Part shown: piece after piece, positions 7,771 to 15,639 of the stretch | Layout of the letters: each line of letters begins with the position of its first letter | Numbering within the stretch: position 1 is the first letter of the stretch | From: Streptococcaceae bacterium | GTDB taxonomy: Bacteria; Bacillota; Bacilli; Lactobacillales; Streptococcaceae | Direction of reading: 5' to 3' | DNA length: 36,534 bases | Assembly (NCBI GenBank): GCA_031270215.1 | Contig: JAISYB010000042.1 | Coordinates: 1 to 36,534, forward strand | Notes under the pieces: generated by a model | Databases searched by the model: none | Seen by the model: only the letters and a program-made list of their open reading frames with translations | Told to the model about the DNA's origin: nothing | Position numbers and translations under genes: made by a program

Positions 7771-8304
7771 CTAAGATTTAATCCGCCGTTGCCGCTTAGC
7801 AGGGGCATTAAAGACGAATTGATAGCCACGATAGAAAATAATAAAGAATAGCGAATTTAAAAATAATGTTGGCGCTAAAAGGCTGCCAATAAAATCAATA
7901 AAGTTAAATTGTGCAAGCTTAAATATCAACTGAATCGCTAAAATTGCAACTTCATAGCCTGTGATAAAAATAACGGCACTGAAATACTCTGTTATAGGAT
8001 TTTCATGAATCGTATCAAGGATTGAGCCGGATAAGTAGACAATCAGCGGCAGAACAGTTAAGTTAATCCCTAAAATGCCGATATAATACGAGTCCATAAT
8101 CAAGCCAATCGCAGCTGAAACAATCAGTAAATAACGCATGGAGAGCTTTTGATTAGCAAATAAAAGTGCTAAAATGAGCAAATGACTGCTCGCTAAAGCC
8201 ACGCCATCCGACCATATTTTCATCAAAGTTGAAAGCTGTCCATCCAAAAGTGCTAATAGCAAAAAAATAACTGGAGTGAATAGTAATAATTGTTGTTTCC
8301 GCAT
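7771..8304 (-). CDS. mreD: Rod shape-determining membrane protein MreD
   Basis: Membrane component of the elongasome that works with MreC in peripheral cell-wall synthesis. 177 residues, almost entirely hydrophobic, with about five to six membrane spans; begins MRKQQLLLFTPVIFLLLALLDGQ and ends in a basic tail PAKRQRRIKS on the cytoplasmic side. Its ATG comes two bases after the mreC stop, and GGGGAG within the mreC end serves as the binding site. No MreB is nearby, as in cocci that keep mreCD without mreB (family knowledge). Confidence 0.9.
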   Translation of the reverse strand: MRKQQLLLFTPVIFLLLALLDGQLSTLMKIWSDGVALASSHLLILALLFANQKLSMRYLLIVSAAIGLIMDSYYIGILGINLTVLPLIVYLSGSILDTIHENPITEYFSAVIFITGYEVAILAIQLIFKLAQFNFIDFIGSLLAPTLFLNSLFFIIFYRGYQFVFNAPAKRQRRIKS

Positions 8305-8306
8305 CG

Positions 8307-9167
8307 CTACTCCCCATCTACTGCAAGACGCTTAATTACCGTCACTAATTGAATATCATACATCTGTGTTGCAGGCTTTACATAAACCTCTCTGCCTGTG
8401 CTTTGACCATTCTTTTTCTCTGAGATAACCTTGCCAACCAAAAGATTTGCAGGAGAATTCCCTCCCAAACCAGAGGTTTGTACAATATCACCAGCTTTAA
8501 AGCTTTCGCCTTCTGTGACCTGTGCCACAACAAACGCCTGCTTTTTCTCGTCATAACCTTGTAAAAGACCGTATAAATCACCACCGTCAGCTGAAATTTT
8601 AACAGGGAAACGGTTGACCGACTGATTAGTTGAGGTTAAAAGCTCAACCTTTGAAGTTGTATGATTAACCTGCGTCACACGACCGACTAATCCTTTTGCA
8701 CTCATTACTGCCATATTAACTTCGATGCCATCCTTTGTTCCTCGGTCAATAATTAGCATATCCTGCCAGGTATTTGGTGAACGGGTAATAACATTGGCAG
8801 AAATATGCGAATAGCTCGTTAAAGTACTATTTAAATCAATCTCTGACTTGAGTGCATCTATCTCCTTTTGCAGATTATCGCTTTTGATAATTGCTTCATC
8901 GTAGGATTTCAATTTCTTCTTTAATGCTTGATTTTCCTTATAGGTTGACATTAAATTTTCAAATGCTTCAACGCTGTTCGCAAAAAATTTAGCAGGTGCT
9001 GCTAGCATTTTATCAACCAATCCAACCGAGTCATTGGTAATCGATGTTGCACTTGACACTTTTTCTTGATTTTTAAGCTTGCCAGCGGTAAAACCAACAA
9101 TGGCAACAATAATAATAAATAGAATAATTGCAACAATAATTTTCTTGTTTGGATTAAATTTTTTCAA
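8307..9167 (-). CDS. mreC: Cell-shape protein MreC (TTG start)
   Basis: Bitopic membrane protein that scaffolds peripheral peptidoglycan synthesis. 286 residues: a short basic cytoplasmic end (KKFNPNKK), one membrane helix (about 11-28), a coiled coil (about 65-110, ENQALKKKLKSYDEAI), then the paired beta domains with NTWQDMLIIDRGTKDGI and GLVGRV, hallmarks of MreC. The start is TTG, eight bases after AGGGG; no ATG upstream is in frame. Promoter TTGAAA-16-TACAAT precedes it. mreD follows directly. Confidence 0.95.
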   Translation of the reverse strand: MKKFNPNKKIIVAIILFIIIVAIVGFTAGKLKNQEKVSSATSITNDSVGLVDKMLAAPAKFFANSVEAFENLMSTYKENQALKKKLKSYDEAIIKSDNLQKEIDALKSEIDLNSTLTSYSHISANVITRSPNTWQDMLIIDRGTKDGIEVNMAVMSAKGLVGRVTQVNHTTSKVELLTSTNQSVNRFPVKISADGGDLYGLLQGYDEKKQAFVVAQVTEGESFKAGDIVQTSGLGGNSPANLLVGKVISEKKNGQSTGREVYVKPATQMYDIQLVTVIKRLAVDGE

Positions 9168-9196
9168 CAGTTTATCCCCTAATAATTTGCAGTTTA

Positions 9197-9224
9197 ATTG
9201 TATCAGACAACGACGTTATTTCAA
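9197..9224 (-). promoter_or_regulatory. Promoter of mreC-mreD
   Basis: Minus-strand TTGAAA (9219-9224), 16-base spacer, TACAAT (9197-9202), about 30 bases before the TTG start codon. A run of twelve A on the plus strand (9241-9252) lies just upstream, seen as a T tract from the gene's side. Confidence 0.6.
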
Positions 9225-9397
9225 TTTTAGCACGGTTGGTAAAAAAAAAAAACGTGTTTGGCTGATAAAATTTCTTAAATGCCAATTAATGCAAGATAGC
9301 AGCGTTTAGTAATGTCAAAATTGAGGAGATTGGCTTCACAAATCTTCGGGAATCATCTATTCTCCTAGTCAATGCCGTCTATTGCGAAAAATAATTT

Positions 9398-9423
9398 GAG
9401 ACTGAGACATAAGTCCCAGCCTC
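9398..9423 (-). terminator. Terminator of acnA-icd
   Basis: GAGGCTGGGAC pairs with GTCTCAGTCTC (11 bp, two G-T pairs) around TTAT on the minus strand, followed by AAATTATTTTT. It starts 7 bases past the icd stop at 9431. Confidence 0.85.
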
Positions 9424-9430
9424 CTGTTGC

Positions 9431-10696
9431 TTATAAATTTTCGATTAACAAATCAGCAAATGTCGAGGTTTTAACTTCTGTTGCCCCAGTCATAAGCCGC
9501 GCAAAGTCATAGGTGACCGTTTTGTTAGCAATTGTTTTCTCCAATGCTGCAACAATCCGATCAGCAACCTCACTCCAACCAAGGTGCTCAAACATCAATG
9601 CCCCTGACAAGATAACCGATGACGGATTAACCTTATCTAAGTTAGTATATTTCGGCGCTGTGCCATGTGTTGCCTCAAAGATTGCATGACCGGTTAAGTA
9701 ATTGATATTTGCCCCTGGTGCAATCCCAATGCCGCCAACCTGTGCCGCTAGTGCGTCAGAAATATAATCTCCATTGAGATTAAGCGTCGCAACAACATCA
9801 AATTCCTTTGGACGTGTTAAGATTTGTTGTAAGAAAATGTCCGCAATTGCATCCTTAACTAAAATTTTGCCCTCAGAAAGTGCTGTTGCCTGCGCTTTTT
9901 CTGCCGCTAAATCCCCTTGTTCTTCCTTGATTTTATCGAATTGATTCCACGTAAAGACGAACTCTGAAAACTCTTCTTCTGCAACTTCATAGCCCCATTT
10001 TTTGAAGTAACCTTCGGTAAATTTCATAATATTTCCTTTATGAACAAAGGTAACAGTCGGTTTATTATGCTTGATTGCATACTCTATTGCCGAGCGAACC
10101 AAGCGCTTTGTTCCTTCCTTAGAAACAGGCTTAATCCCGATTGAGCTTGTTTCTGGGAAACGAATTTTATCAACACCGAACTCTTTTTGCAAAATTTGAA
10201 TTAGCTTTTTAGCCTCTGCCCCTTCTGCCGGAAATTCAATCCCTGCGTAAATATCCTCTGTATTTTCGCGGAAAATCGTCATATCTACGTACTCCGGATG
10301 TTTTACTGGGCTAGGTACACCAGTAAAATGTCGCACCGGTCGCAAGCAGGCAAATAAATCAAGCTCTTGGCGCAAGGCAACGTTTAGTGAACGAATTCCT
10401 CCGCCAATCGGTGTCGTTAAAGGTCCTTTAATCGCAATCAAGTATTCTTCTATCGCTTCAAGCGTCGCCTTTGGCAGCCACTCTCCTGTTTCATCAAAAG
10501 CCTTCTCTCCGGCTAAAACTTCCTTCCAAGCAATTTTTTTCTTCCCATCAAACACCTTAGCAACTGCCGCATCAAAAACACGAACACTCGCCCGCCAAAT
10601 ATCAGGACCAATTCCATCACCGATAATGAAAGGTATAATCGGTTCATCTGGAGTGACTATTCTACCATCTACTAACCTAATCTTCTCTGCTGTCAT
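9431..10696 (-). CDS. icd: Isocitrate dehydrogenase (NADP+)
   Basis: Oxidatively decarboxylates isocitrate to 2-oxoglutarate with NADP+. 421 residues, the usual dimeric bacterial form. Substrate-site segment GPLTTPIGGGIRSLNVALRQ carries the serine that is phosphorylated in the E. coli enzyme; FRENTEDIYAGIE and VHKGNIMKFTEG are also present. HGTAPKYTNLDKVNP, with the Lys-Tyr pair, and YDFARLM, with Tyr and Arg, mark NADP rather than NAD use. AAGGAG precedes the ATG, and acnA ends 43 bases upstream. No citrate synthase gene adjoins, although citZ often does in related bacteria. The pair can supply 2-oxoglutarate for glutamate synthesis if citrate is made or imported. Confidence 0.97.
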   Translation of the reverse strand: MTAEKIRLVDGRIVTPDEPIIPFIIGDGIGPDIWRASVRVFDAAVAKVFDGKKKIAWKEVLAGEKAFDETGEWLPKATLEAIEEYLIAIKGPLTTPIGGGIRSLNVALRQELDLFACLRPVRHFTGVPSPVKHPEYVDMTIFRENTEDIYAGIEFPAEGAEAKKLIQILQKEFGVDKIRFPETSSIGIKPVSKEGTKRLVRSAIEYAIKHNKPTVTFVHKGNIMKFTEGYFKKWGYEVAEEEFSEFVFTWNQFDKIKEEQGDLAAEKAQATALSEGKILVKDAIADIFLQQILTRPKEFDVVATLNLNGDYISDALAAQVGGIGIAPGANINYLTGHAIFEATHGTAPKYTNLDKVNPSSVILSGALMFEHLGWSEVADRIVAALEKTIANKTVTYDFARLMTGATEVKTSTFADLLIENL

Positions 10697-10739
10697 ACGT
10701 TCTCCTTATCAATCTAAGCATTAGATGTAATGAAACTTT

Positions 10740-13424
10740 TTACGATTCCTTTTTCTCGTGCGCCAGTAATGCACACTTCTTCCGAATAACCATTGGTAAA
10801 ATACCGCCATTTTGATAATAACGAATATCCGCCTTAGCATCAAATCTCAAAATCGCTTTAAATACCTTGACATCGCCTTTGGCATTTACTGCCTGAACAC
10901 TTAACTCATCACGAAGTCCAAAAGTCGCTGGCAGTTGAATACTAAAGGACTCCGTTCCGGTTAGTCCAAGTTTTTTTGCATTATCCTCTGGTAAATATTG
11001 CAGTGGCAAGATACCCATCATCACCAAATTTGACCGATGAATCCGCTCGTAGCTTTCAGCGATTACTGCCTTGACACCTAAGAGATTTGCCCCTTTTGCC
11101 GCCCAATCGCGGGATGAACCCATGCCATAGTCTTTGCCTGCTAAAATAATCAGCCCTGTCCCATCAGCTTTATACTTCATCGCAGCGTCGTAAATACTCG
11201 TTATTTCTCCAGTTGGGAGATAAGTTGTATAGCCGCCCTCTGTTCCTGTAGCAATCTGATTACGAATACGAATATTACCAAATGTCCCACGCATCATGAC
11301 ATGATGATTTCCACGCCTTGAACCAAATGAATTAAAGTCTTTTGGCTGAACGTTTTTCTCAAGTAAATACTCCCCTGCCGGCGATTTAATTCCAATAGCT
11401 CCTGCTGGCGAAATATGGTCTGTCGTTACCGAGTCCCCAAGCTTTGCTAAAACGCGGAGATTGTCAAGACTTGCTTGTTCTGGCAAATCAATCGTCATTT
11501 CATCAAAATACGGTGGATTAGCAATATAGGTTGAGTCGTCCTGCCAGTTGAAAACCTCACTTGTTGCTGTCGTAATCTCATTCCAACTTTCATTAGCGTC
11601 AAAGACCTTTGCATAATATTCCTTAAACAGCTCTGGTGTTACATGTTCTGCTACCGCTTGATTAATCTCAGCGTCATCAGGCCAGACATCTTTGAGATAA
11701 ATCGCGCGCCCTTGTTGATTGTGTCCAAGCGGCTCATTAACTAAGTCAATTCCTACATTACCTGCGATTGCATAGGCAACAACTAATGGCGGAGATGCCA
11801 AGTAATTTGCCTTAACCAATGGGTGAATTCGTCCCTCAAAGTTACGATTTCCAGATAAAACTGAAGTCAATAGAAGGTCATTTGCTTTAACAGCTGCCTC
11901 AAGTTCCACCTCAAGTGGTCCAGAATTACCAATACAAGTCGTACAACCATAGCCTACAACGTCAAAGCCCAGTTCATCTAGTGATTCAAGCACCCCGGCA
12001 TTTTCCAAATAAGCTGAAACAACCTTAGAGCCCGGCGCAAGCGAAGTCTTAACCGTTGGCTTGACAGTCAGCCCTAATTTAACAGCATTTCGAGCTAGTA
12101 GCCCCGCTGCCATCATCACATATGGATTGGAGGTATTTGTACAACTCGTAATCGCTGCAATTCCAATATCTCCAGTTTTTAAGACTGCCTCTTGACCTTT
12201 AATCTCAAACGTCACGGATTTTTCAAGCTCTGATTTGTCCAAGCCAAAGCCTTGATTACCTGCTGGTGCAGTCAATGCTTGATGAAATGCAGATTTCATC
12301 TGTGATAATGGAATTAAATCCTGTGGGCGCTTTGGTCCGGACAGGTTCGTTTCGATACTTGATAGGTCAATTTCAACGATTTTAGTGTATGCTGCTTGAT
12401 TTGTTTCATCATAAAATAAATGATTTGCCTTAACATAGTCCTCAGTCAGCTGGATAACTTCCTCATCTCGTCCGGTTAATCTCATATAGCTGAGCGTTTC
12501 CTCATCAATCGGGAAATACCCGCAGGTTGCACCATACTCTGGCGCCATATTTGCAATAGTCGCACGGTCTGCAAGCGAAAGAGTTTTCAAGCCATCTCCG
12601 AAGTACTCGACAAATTTTCCAACAACGTTTTCCGTGCGCAATACTTGAGTAATTTTTAACGCTAAGTCAGTTGCTGTCGCAGACCTTGGCAAGCTACCAA
12701 TAAGTCTGACACCAATCACCTCAGGCAATGGGAAATATGACGCTTCCCCCAACATGCCAGCCTCAGCTTCAATACCGCCAACGCCCCAACCCAAGACGCC
12801 AATCCCATTAATCATCGTGGTGTGAGAGTCTGTTCCAACTAGGGTATCCGGAAAAACAAGGCTGTCCTTAACGGTTACAACGTCTGATAAATACTCAATG
12901 TTTACTTGATGGATAATTCCCGTTGCTGGCGGAACGACACGGAAGTTGTCAAAGCTCTCCTGTGCCCATTTCAAAAACTCATAACGCTCATAGTTGCGCT
13001 CAAATTCACGCTTGCTATTAAATTGCAAAGCTTCCCTGCTAGCATAAGCATCAACTTGTACAGAATGGTCAATCACCAAGTCAACGGGCACCTCCGGATT
13101 AATCGCGTTTGTATTGCCGCCCAAGCTTTTCATCGCATCTCGCATTGCCGCAAGGTCAACAACTGTCGGAACACCGGTAAAGTCCTGCAAAACAACACGT
13201 GCAGGCTTAAAGGGAACTTCCCCCTTTGGTCCCAAATCCACCCAAGACAGAAGCCCTTGGATATGTTCTGCCGTAATATCCTCGCCGTCATACTGTCTAA
13301 TCAAGGACTCTAGCAAGATCCGAAGTGCATACGGCAAGCGGAAGATTCGCTCTCCTGCAACATCTTTGATGTCAAAATACTGGTAGTTTTTTCCATTACT
13401 CGTCAATAATTTCGTCTGATACAC
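10740..13424 (-). CDS. acnA: Aconitate hydratase (aconitase A type)
   Basis: Isomerises citrate to isocitrate with a [4Fe-4S] cluster. I favour the GTG at 13424 (894 residues): GGGAGG lies nine bases before it, and the frame upstream to 13457 includes that binding site and has no homology-like sequence. The cluster ligands are in AITSCTNTSNP and GYGCTTCIGNSGP in the middle third. DSHTTMINGIGVLGWGVGGIEAEA belongs to the N-terminal domains. The swivelling C-terminal domain holds AGKDYGMGSSRDWAAKG and YERIHRSNLVMMGILP. It leads the acnA-icd operon. Two abutting dyads upstream suggest transcriptional control. Cluster supply would come from the SUF system. Confidence 0.96.
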   Translation of the reverse strand: MYQTKLLTSNGKNYQYFDIKDVAGERIFRLPYALRILLESLIRQYDGEDITAEHIQGLLSWVDLGPKGEVPFKPARVVLQDFTGVPTVVDLAAMRDAMKSLGGNTNAINPEVPVDLVIDHSVQVDAYASREALQFNSKREFERNYERYEFLKWAQESFDNFRVVPPATGIIHQVNIEYLSDVVTVKDSLVFPDTLVGTDSHTTMINGIGVLGWGVGGIEAEAGMLGEASYFPLPEVIGVRLIGSLPRSATATDLALKITQVLRTENVVGKFVEYFGDGLKTLSLADRATIANMAPEYGATCGYFPIDEETLSYMRLTGRDEEVIQLTEDYVKANHLFYDETNQAAYTKIVEIDLSSIETNLSGPKRPQDLIPLSQMKSAFHQALTAPAGNQGFGLDKSELEKSVTFEIKGQEAVLKTGDIGIAAITSCTNTSNPYVMMAAGLLARNAVKLGLTVKPTVKTSLAPGSKVVSAYLENAGVLESLDELGFDVVGYGCTTCIGNSGPLEVELEAAVKANDLLLTSVLSGNRNFEGRIHPLVKANYLASPPLVVAYAIAGNVGIDLVNEPLGHNQQGRAIYLKDVWPDDAEINQAVAEHVTPELFKEYYAKVFDANESWNEITTATSEVFNWQDDSTYIANPPYFDEMTIDLPEQASLDNLRVLAKLGDSVTTDHISPAGAIGIKSPAGEYLLEKNVQPKDFNSFGSRRGNHHVMMRGTFGNIRIRNQIATGTEGGYTTYLPTGEITSIYDAAMKYKADGTGLIILAGKDYGMGSSRDWAAKGANLLGVKAVIAESYERIHRSNLVMMGILPLQYLPEDNAKKLGLTGTESFSIQLPATFGLRDELSVQAVNAKGDVKVFKAILRFDAKADIRYYQNGGILPMVIRKKCALLAHEKKES

Positions 13425-13464
13425 AAAAAACACCCTCCCTATCTGAAACAATTTCATTGTCCTT

Positions 13465-13473
13465 ATCCTATCA
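13465..13473 (-). promoter_or_regulatory. Possible extended -10 promoter of acnA
   Basis: Minus-strand TGATAGGAT fits TGn-TANNAT, about 40 bases before the GTG start. There is no clear -35 box. A TTGACA exists at 13545-13550 but without a -10 at proper distance. Confidence 0.4.
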
Positions 13474-13498
13474 CAATTTTGAATTTTTTAAAATATTC

Positions 13499-13544
13499 AG
13501 ATAAATTTTCATCGCTTTTATCTCGTGATTGTTAGCAAATCACG
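13499..13544. promoter_or_regulatory. Two abutting inverted repeats upstream of acnA (operator candidates)
   Basis: First dyad: AGATAAA (13499-13505) with TTTATCT (13517-13523), 11-base spacer. Second dyad: CGTGATT (13524-13530) with AATCACG (13538-13544), 7-base spacer. Both arms are perfect, and the dyads touch end to end. A TTGACA reads into the second on the minus strand. No T tract follows, so terminators are unlikely. They lie 75-120 bases before the acnA start, a position suited to a LysR-type or repressor site. The spacing does not match the ATAA-N7-TTAT box of Bacillus CcpC. Confidence 0.55.
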
Positions 13545-13610
13545 TGTCAACTTTTGGGGATATTTAAATTTTTTGGGCGTTTTTAAATCGTTTCACTAAT
13601 ACACCAAAAA

Positions 13611-13638
13611 GAGCAAAAATCAACTTAGCTTTTTGCCC
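13611..13638 (-). terminator. Terminator of the class I amidotransferase gene
   Basis: Minus strand GGGCAAAAA pairs with TTTTTGCTC (9 bp, one G-T) around a 10-base loop, then TTTTTGG. It lies about 45 bases after the stop at 13684. Confidence 0.65.
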
Positions 13639-13683
13639 TAAAACATTTTTGGATTGACTAACAAGTGATTTAAAAGCCGGATT

Positions 13684-14397
13684 TTATAACTTTTCTACGA
13701 TATATTTAAACAAAGTCATCTCCTCATCATAGCTAGCCCAAAGTGTTTCCGGATGCCACTGAACGCCTAAAATTCGCCGTACTTTATCCTCAAAGCCCTC
13801 AATCAAATCATCCGGACTAACCGCCGTCACATGCAAACCGTCAGCTAATTGCTTGACCGCCTGATGATGATAGGAGTTGACTGTATAGCTGCTTGGCAAA
13901 AATTCCCGCATCATCGCTTCATCCTTGACTGTAATATGATGTGTTTTGAAGCATTCCTTAGTCGGCGCTTGGAGGTGCTTAAGGTGCGTTGTCTTTAGCT
14001 GATTGACATCTTGCACCAGAGTTCCACCAAGTGCGACATTGATGATTTGCATGCCTCGACAAAGACCAAAGACCGCTTTGCCTTGTCTAATCGCTTCCTT
14101 AACCAAGGCAATCTCAAAAGCGTCACGAATCGGTAAAAGTCCTTCTAGAGTTGGAATTGGCTCCTCACCGTAAAACAATGGATCAATATCCTGTCCGCCA
14201 GCCAGCGCAAGCACATCAATCTGTTCAATATATAATGAGGCACGCTTGGGATCATCAATAGGCAAAATCAGCGGTATTGCGCCACATTTTTGAAATGCTA
14301 AAACCAATTCCGTCTGCGTATAATCAGCCGGATTACCATGCAAATAGTCAATTGCTTCAATTAGACGATTGCCTGCAATACCAATCACTTTACTCAT
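13684..14397 (-). CDS. Class I glutamine amidotransferase, gamma-glutamyl-GABA hydrolase type (peptidase C26)
   Basis: Cytoplasmic hydrolase of the PuuD-like group, which cleaves gamma-glutamyl amides such as gamma-glutamyl-GABA. 237 residues from the ATG at 14397, which has GAGGAG five bases upstream. Visible: IGIAGNR opening, ALAGGQDIDPLFYGEEP, nucleophile Cys in VFGLCRGMQIINVALGG, and the His-Glu pair in ILGVQWHPE. The family is sure; the physiological substrate is not, since no polyamine catabolism genes are near. It is monocistronic, with a TATAAT box upstream and a terminator downstream. Confidence 0.88.
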   Translation of the reverse strand: MSKVIGIAGNRLIEAIDYLHGNPADYTQTELVLAFQKCGAIPLILPIDDPKRASLYIEQIDVLALAGGQDIDPLFYGEEPIPTLEGLLPIRDAFEIALVKEAIRQGKAVFGLCRGMQIINVALGGTLVQDVNQLKTTHLKHLQAPTKECFKTHHITVKDEAMMREFLPSSYTVNSYHHQAVKQLADGLHVTAVSPDDLIEGFEDKVRRILGVQWHPETLWASYDEEMTLFKYIVEKL

Positions 14398-14447
14398 CTT
14401 CACTCCTCATTTCCATTATTATTTAAAATTTCTTAGCTTCTTTTTCT

Positions 14448-14453
14448 ATTATA
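14448..14453 (-). promoter_or_regulatory. -10 box of the amidotransferase gene
   Basis: Perfect TATAAT on the minus strand, 50 bases before the ATG. No good -35 at 16-18 bases, so only the -10 is supported. Confidence 0.45.
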
Positions 14454-14483
14454 CCTAAAGAGTCAAAACTTAGACACAAAAAA

Positions 14484-14518
14484 CGTGCGAAAGCTGGTGA
14501 AGTCCAACCTTACGCACG
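14484..14518 (-). terminator. Terminator of nagB
   Basis: CGTGCG-AAG pairs with CTT-CGCACG on the minus strand (10 positions, one mismatch), followed by TTTTTTG. It begins 6 bases after the nagB stop at 14525. Confidence 0.8.
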
Positions 14519-14524
14519 ATATTT

Positions 14525-15226
14525 TTAAAGTAATTTTGCTGCTGCCTTATCAACAATAACTGTAACATTTGGATGTTTTTGTAGGATACTTGCTGGCAGC
14601 TCTTCTGTGATTGGTCCGTTAACCATTGCAGAAACAGCGTCCGCCTTCTTATCTCCCCAAGCCATTAATACAATCTCTTTTGCCTGCATCACAGAGTGAA
14701 TACCCATTGACACAGCTTGTGTTGGCACATCCGCCTTCTTGTCGAAGTAGATACTATTTGCTTCAATCGTTGAAGCAGTTAAATCAACGATATGAGTTGT
14801 CTGCTCAAATGAGCTACCCGGCTCATTGAAACCAATATGTCCATTTTGACCCAAACCTAGTATTTGAAAATCAATTGGGTTTTCAGCAATTGTCTGGTCA
14901 TATTTCTTAGCCTCAGCTTCTAAATCAGACGCTTTCCCATTTGGCACATATGACTTAGCAAATGGTTTTTTGTTAAACAAATGTTCTTTCATGAATGTAT
15001 CATAGCTTTGCGCATCTGACTCGCCTAAGCCAACGTATTCATCTAAGTTAATTGATACCTTGTCGGTTAAATCTAAGTCACTTGCAATGATTTTTTTGTA
15101 AAATGTCTCTGGCGTTGATCCTGTTGCCAAGCCAAATACCTTAGCACCTCTACTGATTGCCTCCTTTATCAGCTTAAATGCTAGCTCGGAACCTTCTTCA
15201 ACTGTTTCTACCTTAACAACTTTCAT
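14525..15226 (-). CDS. nagB: Glucosamine-6-phosphate deaminase
   Basis: Converts glucosamine-6-phosphate to fructose-6-phosphate and ammonia, the branch point between amino-sugar use and wall precursor synthesis. 233 residues, the compact Gram-positive form lacking the E. coli allosteric extension. Phosphate-binding GLATGSTPETFYK (about 33-45), catalytic region LDEYVGL (61-67), and GLGQNGHIGFNEPGSSF (about 124-140) with the active-site His. AGGAGAG precedes the ATG. It stands alone, without nagA, behind an extended -10 promoter. No cre-like sequence is evident. Confidence 0.97.
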   Translation of the reverse strand: MKVVKVETVEEGSELAFKLIKEAISRGAKVFGLATGSTPETFYKKIIASDLDLTDKVSINLDEYVGLGESDAQSYDTFMKEHLFNKKPFAKSYVPNGKASDLEAEAKKYDQTIAENPIDFQILGLGQNGHIGFNEPGSSFEQTTHIVDLTASTIEANSIYFDKKADVPTQAVSMGIHSVMQAKEIVLMAWGDKKADAVSAMVNGPITEELPASILQKHPNVTVIVDKAAAKLL

Positions 15227-15265
15227 CGGTAAACTCTCCTTTTTCTTTCTAAATGGTATGCACCA

Positions 15266-15274
15266 ATAATAACA
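15266..15274 (-). promoter_or_regulatory. Extended -10 promoter of nagB
   Basis: Minus-strand TGTTATTAT fits TGn-TATNAT, about 40 bases before the nagB ATG. The rest of the 413-base gap up to sstT holds the hairpin at 15440-15488 and otherwise no gene or recognised RNA. Confidence 0.5.
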
Positions 15275-15439
15275 TAATCTGCCTTGTTTGAAAAGAAGAA
15301 ATGTTCATCAACGGCGTCTTTCCGTAAATTATGAATAAGCAAAAGTCCCTCTTTTTGATACCCTTTCAAACCTTGCCACGTCTAGCTTTATGGGTATTTA
15401 AGCTGACATTTTCAAAAAATTGTCAGGCTATTAACCACA

Positions 15440-15488
15440 ACAAAAACGATTAGCTTTGTTGCGCAATCACAACCCTAATCGCTTTTGT
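15440..15488. terminator. Long hairpin between sstT and nagB, probable terminator
   Basis: ACAAAAACGATTAG pairs with CTAATCGCTTTTGT (14 positions, one mismatch) around a 21-base loop that can itself close by GTTG/CAAC. T-rich bases lie within the 3' arm on both strands. It sits about 150 bases past the sstT stop, so it may terminate sstT transcripts. Confidence 0.5.
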
Positions 15489-15639
15489 TATCTTTAAATA
15501 TCTCATTACATGCTTTTCACATGACCACTTTTCTTTTGCTTGCCCTCATGGAACTTAGAACAATTCTCAACATATCTATTAGTCAAAGCTATCAACTGGG
15601 ATATTAAATTACCTAAATATCCACTTTTTCTCGACCGTT

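Noticed and set aside
9241..9252. Run of twelve A as a terminator or phase-variable switch
   Set aside because: No stem precedes it in the right orientation, and it lies upstream of the mreC promoter rather than in a gene or promoter spacer.
12906..13386. Plus-strand frames of 135 and 90 codons opposite acnA
   Set aside because: Shadows of the conserved acnA coding sequence, without binding sites or recognisable domains.
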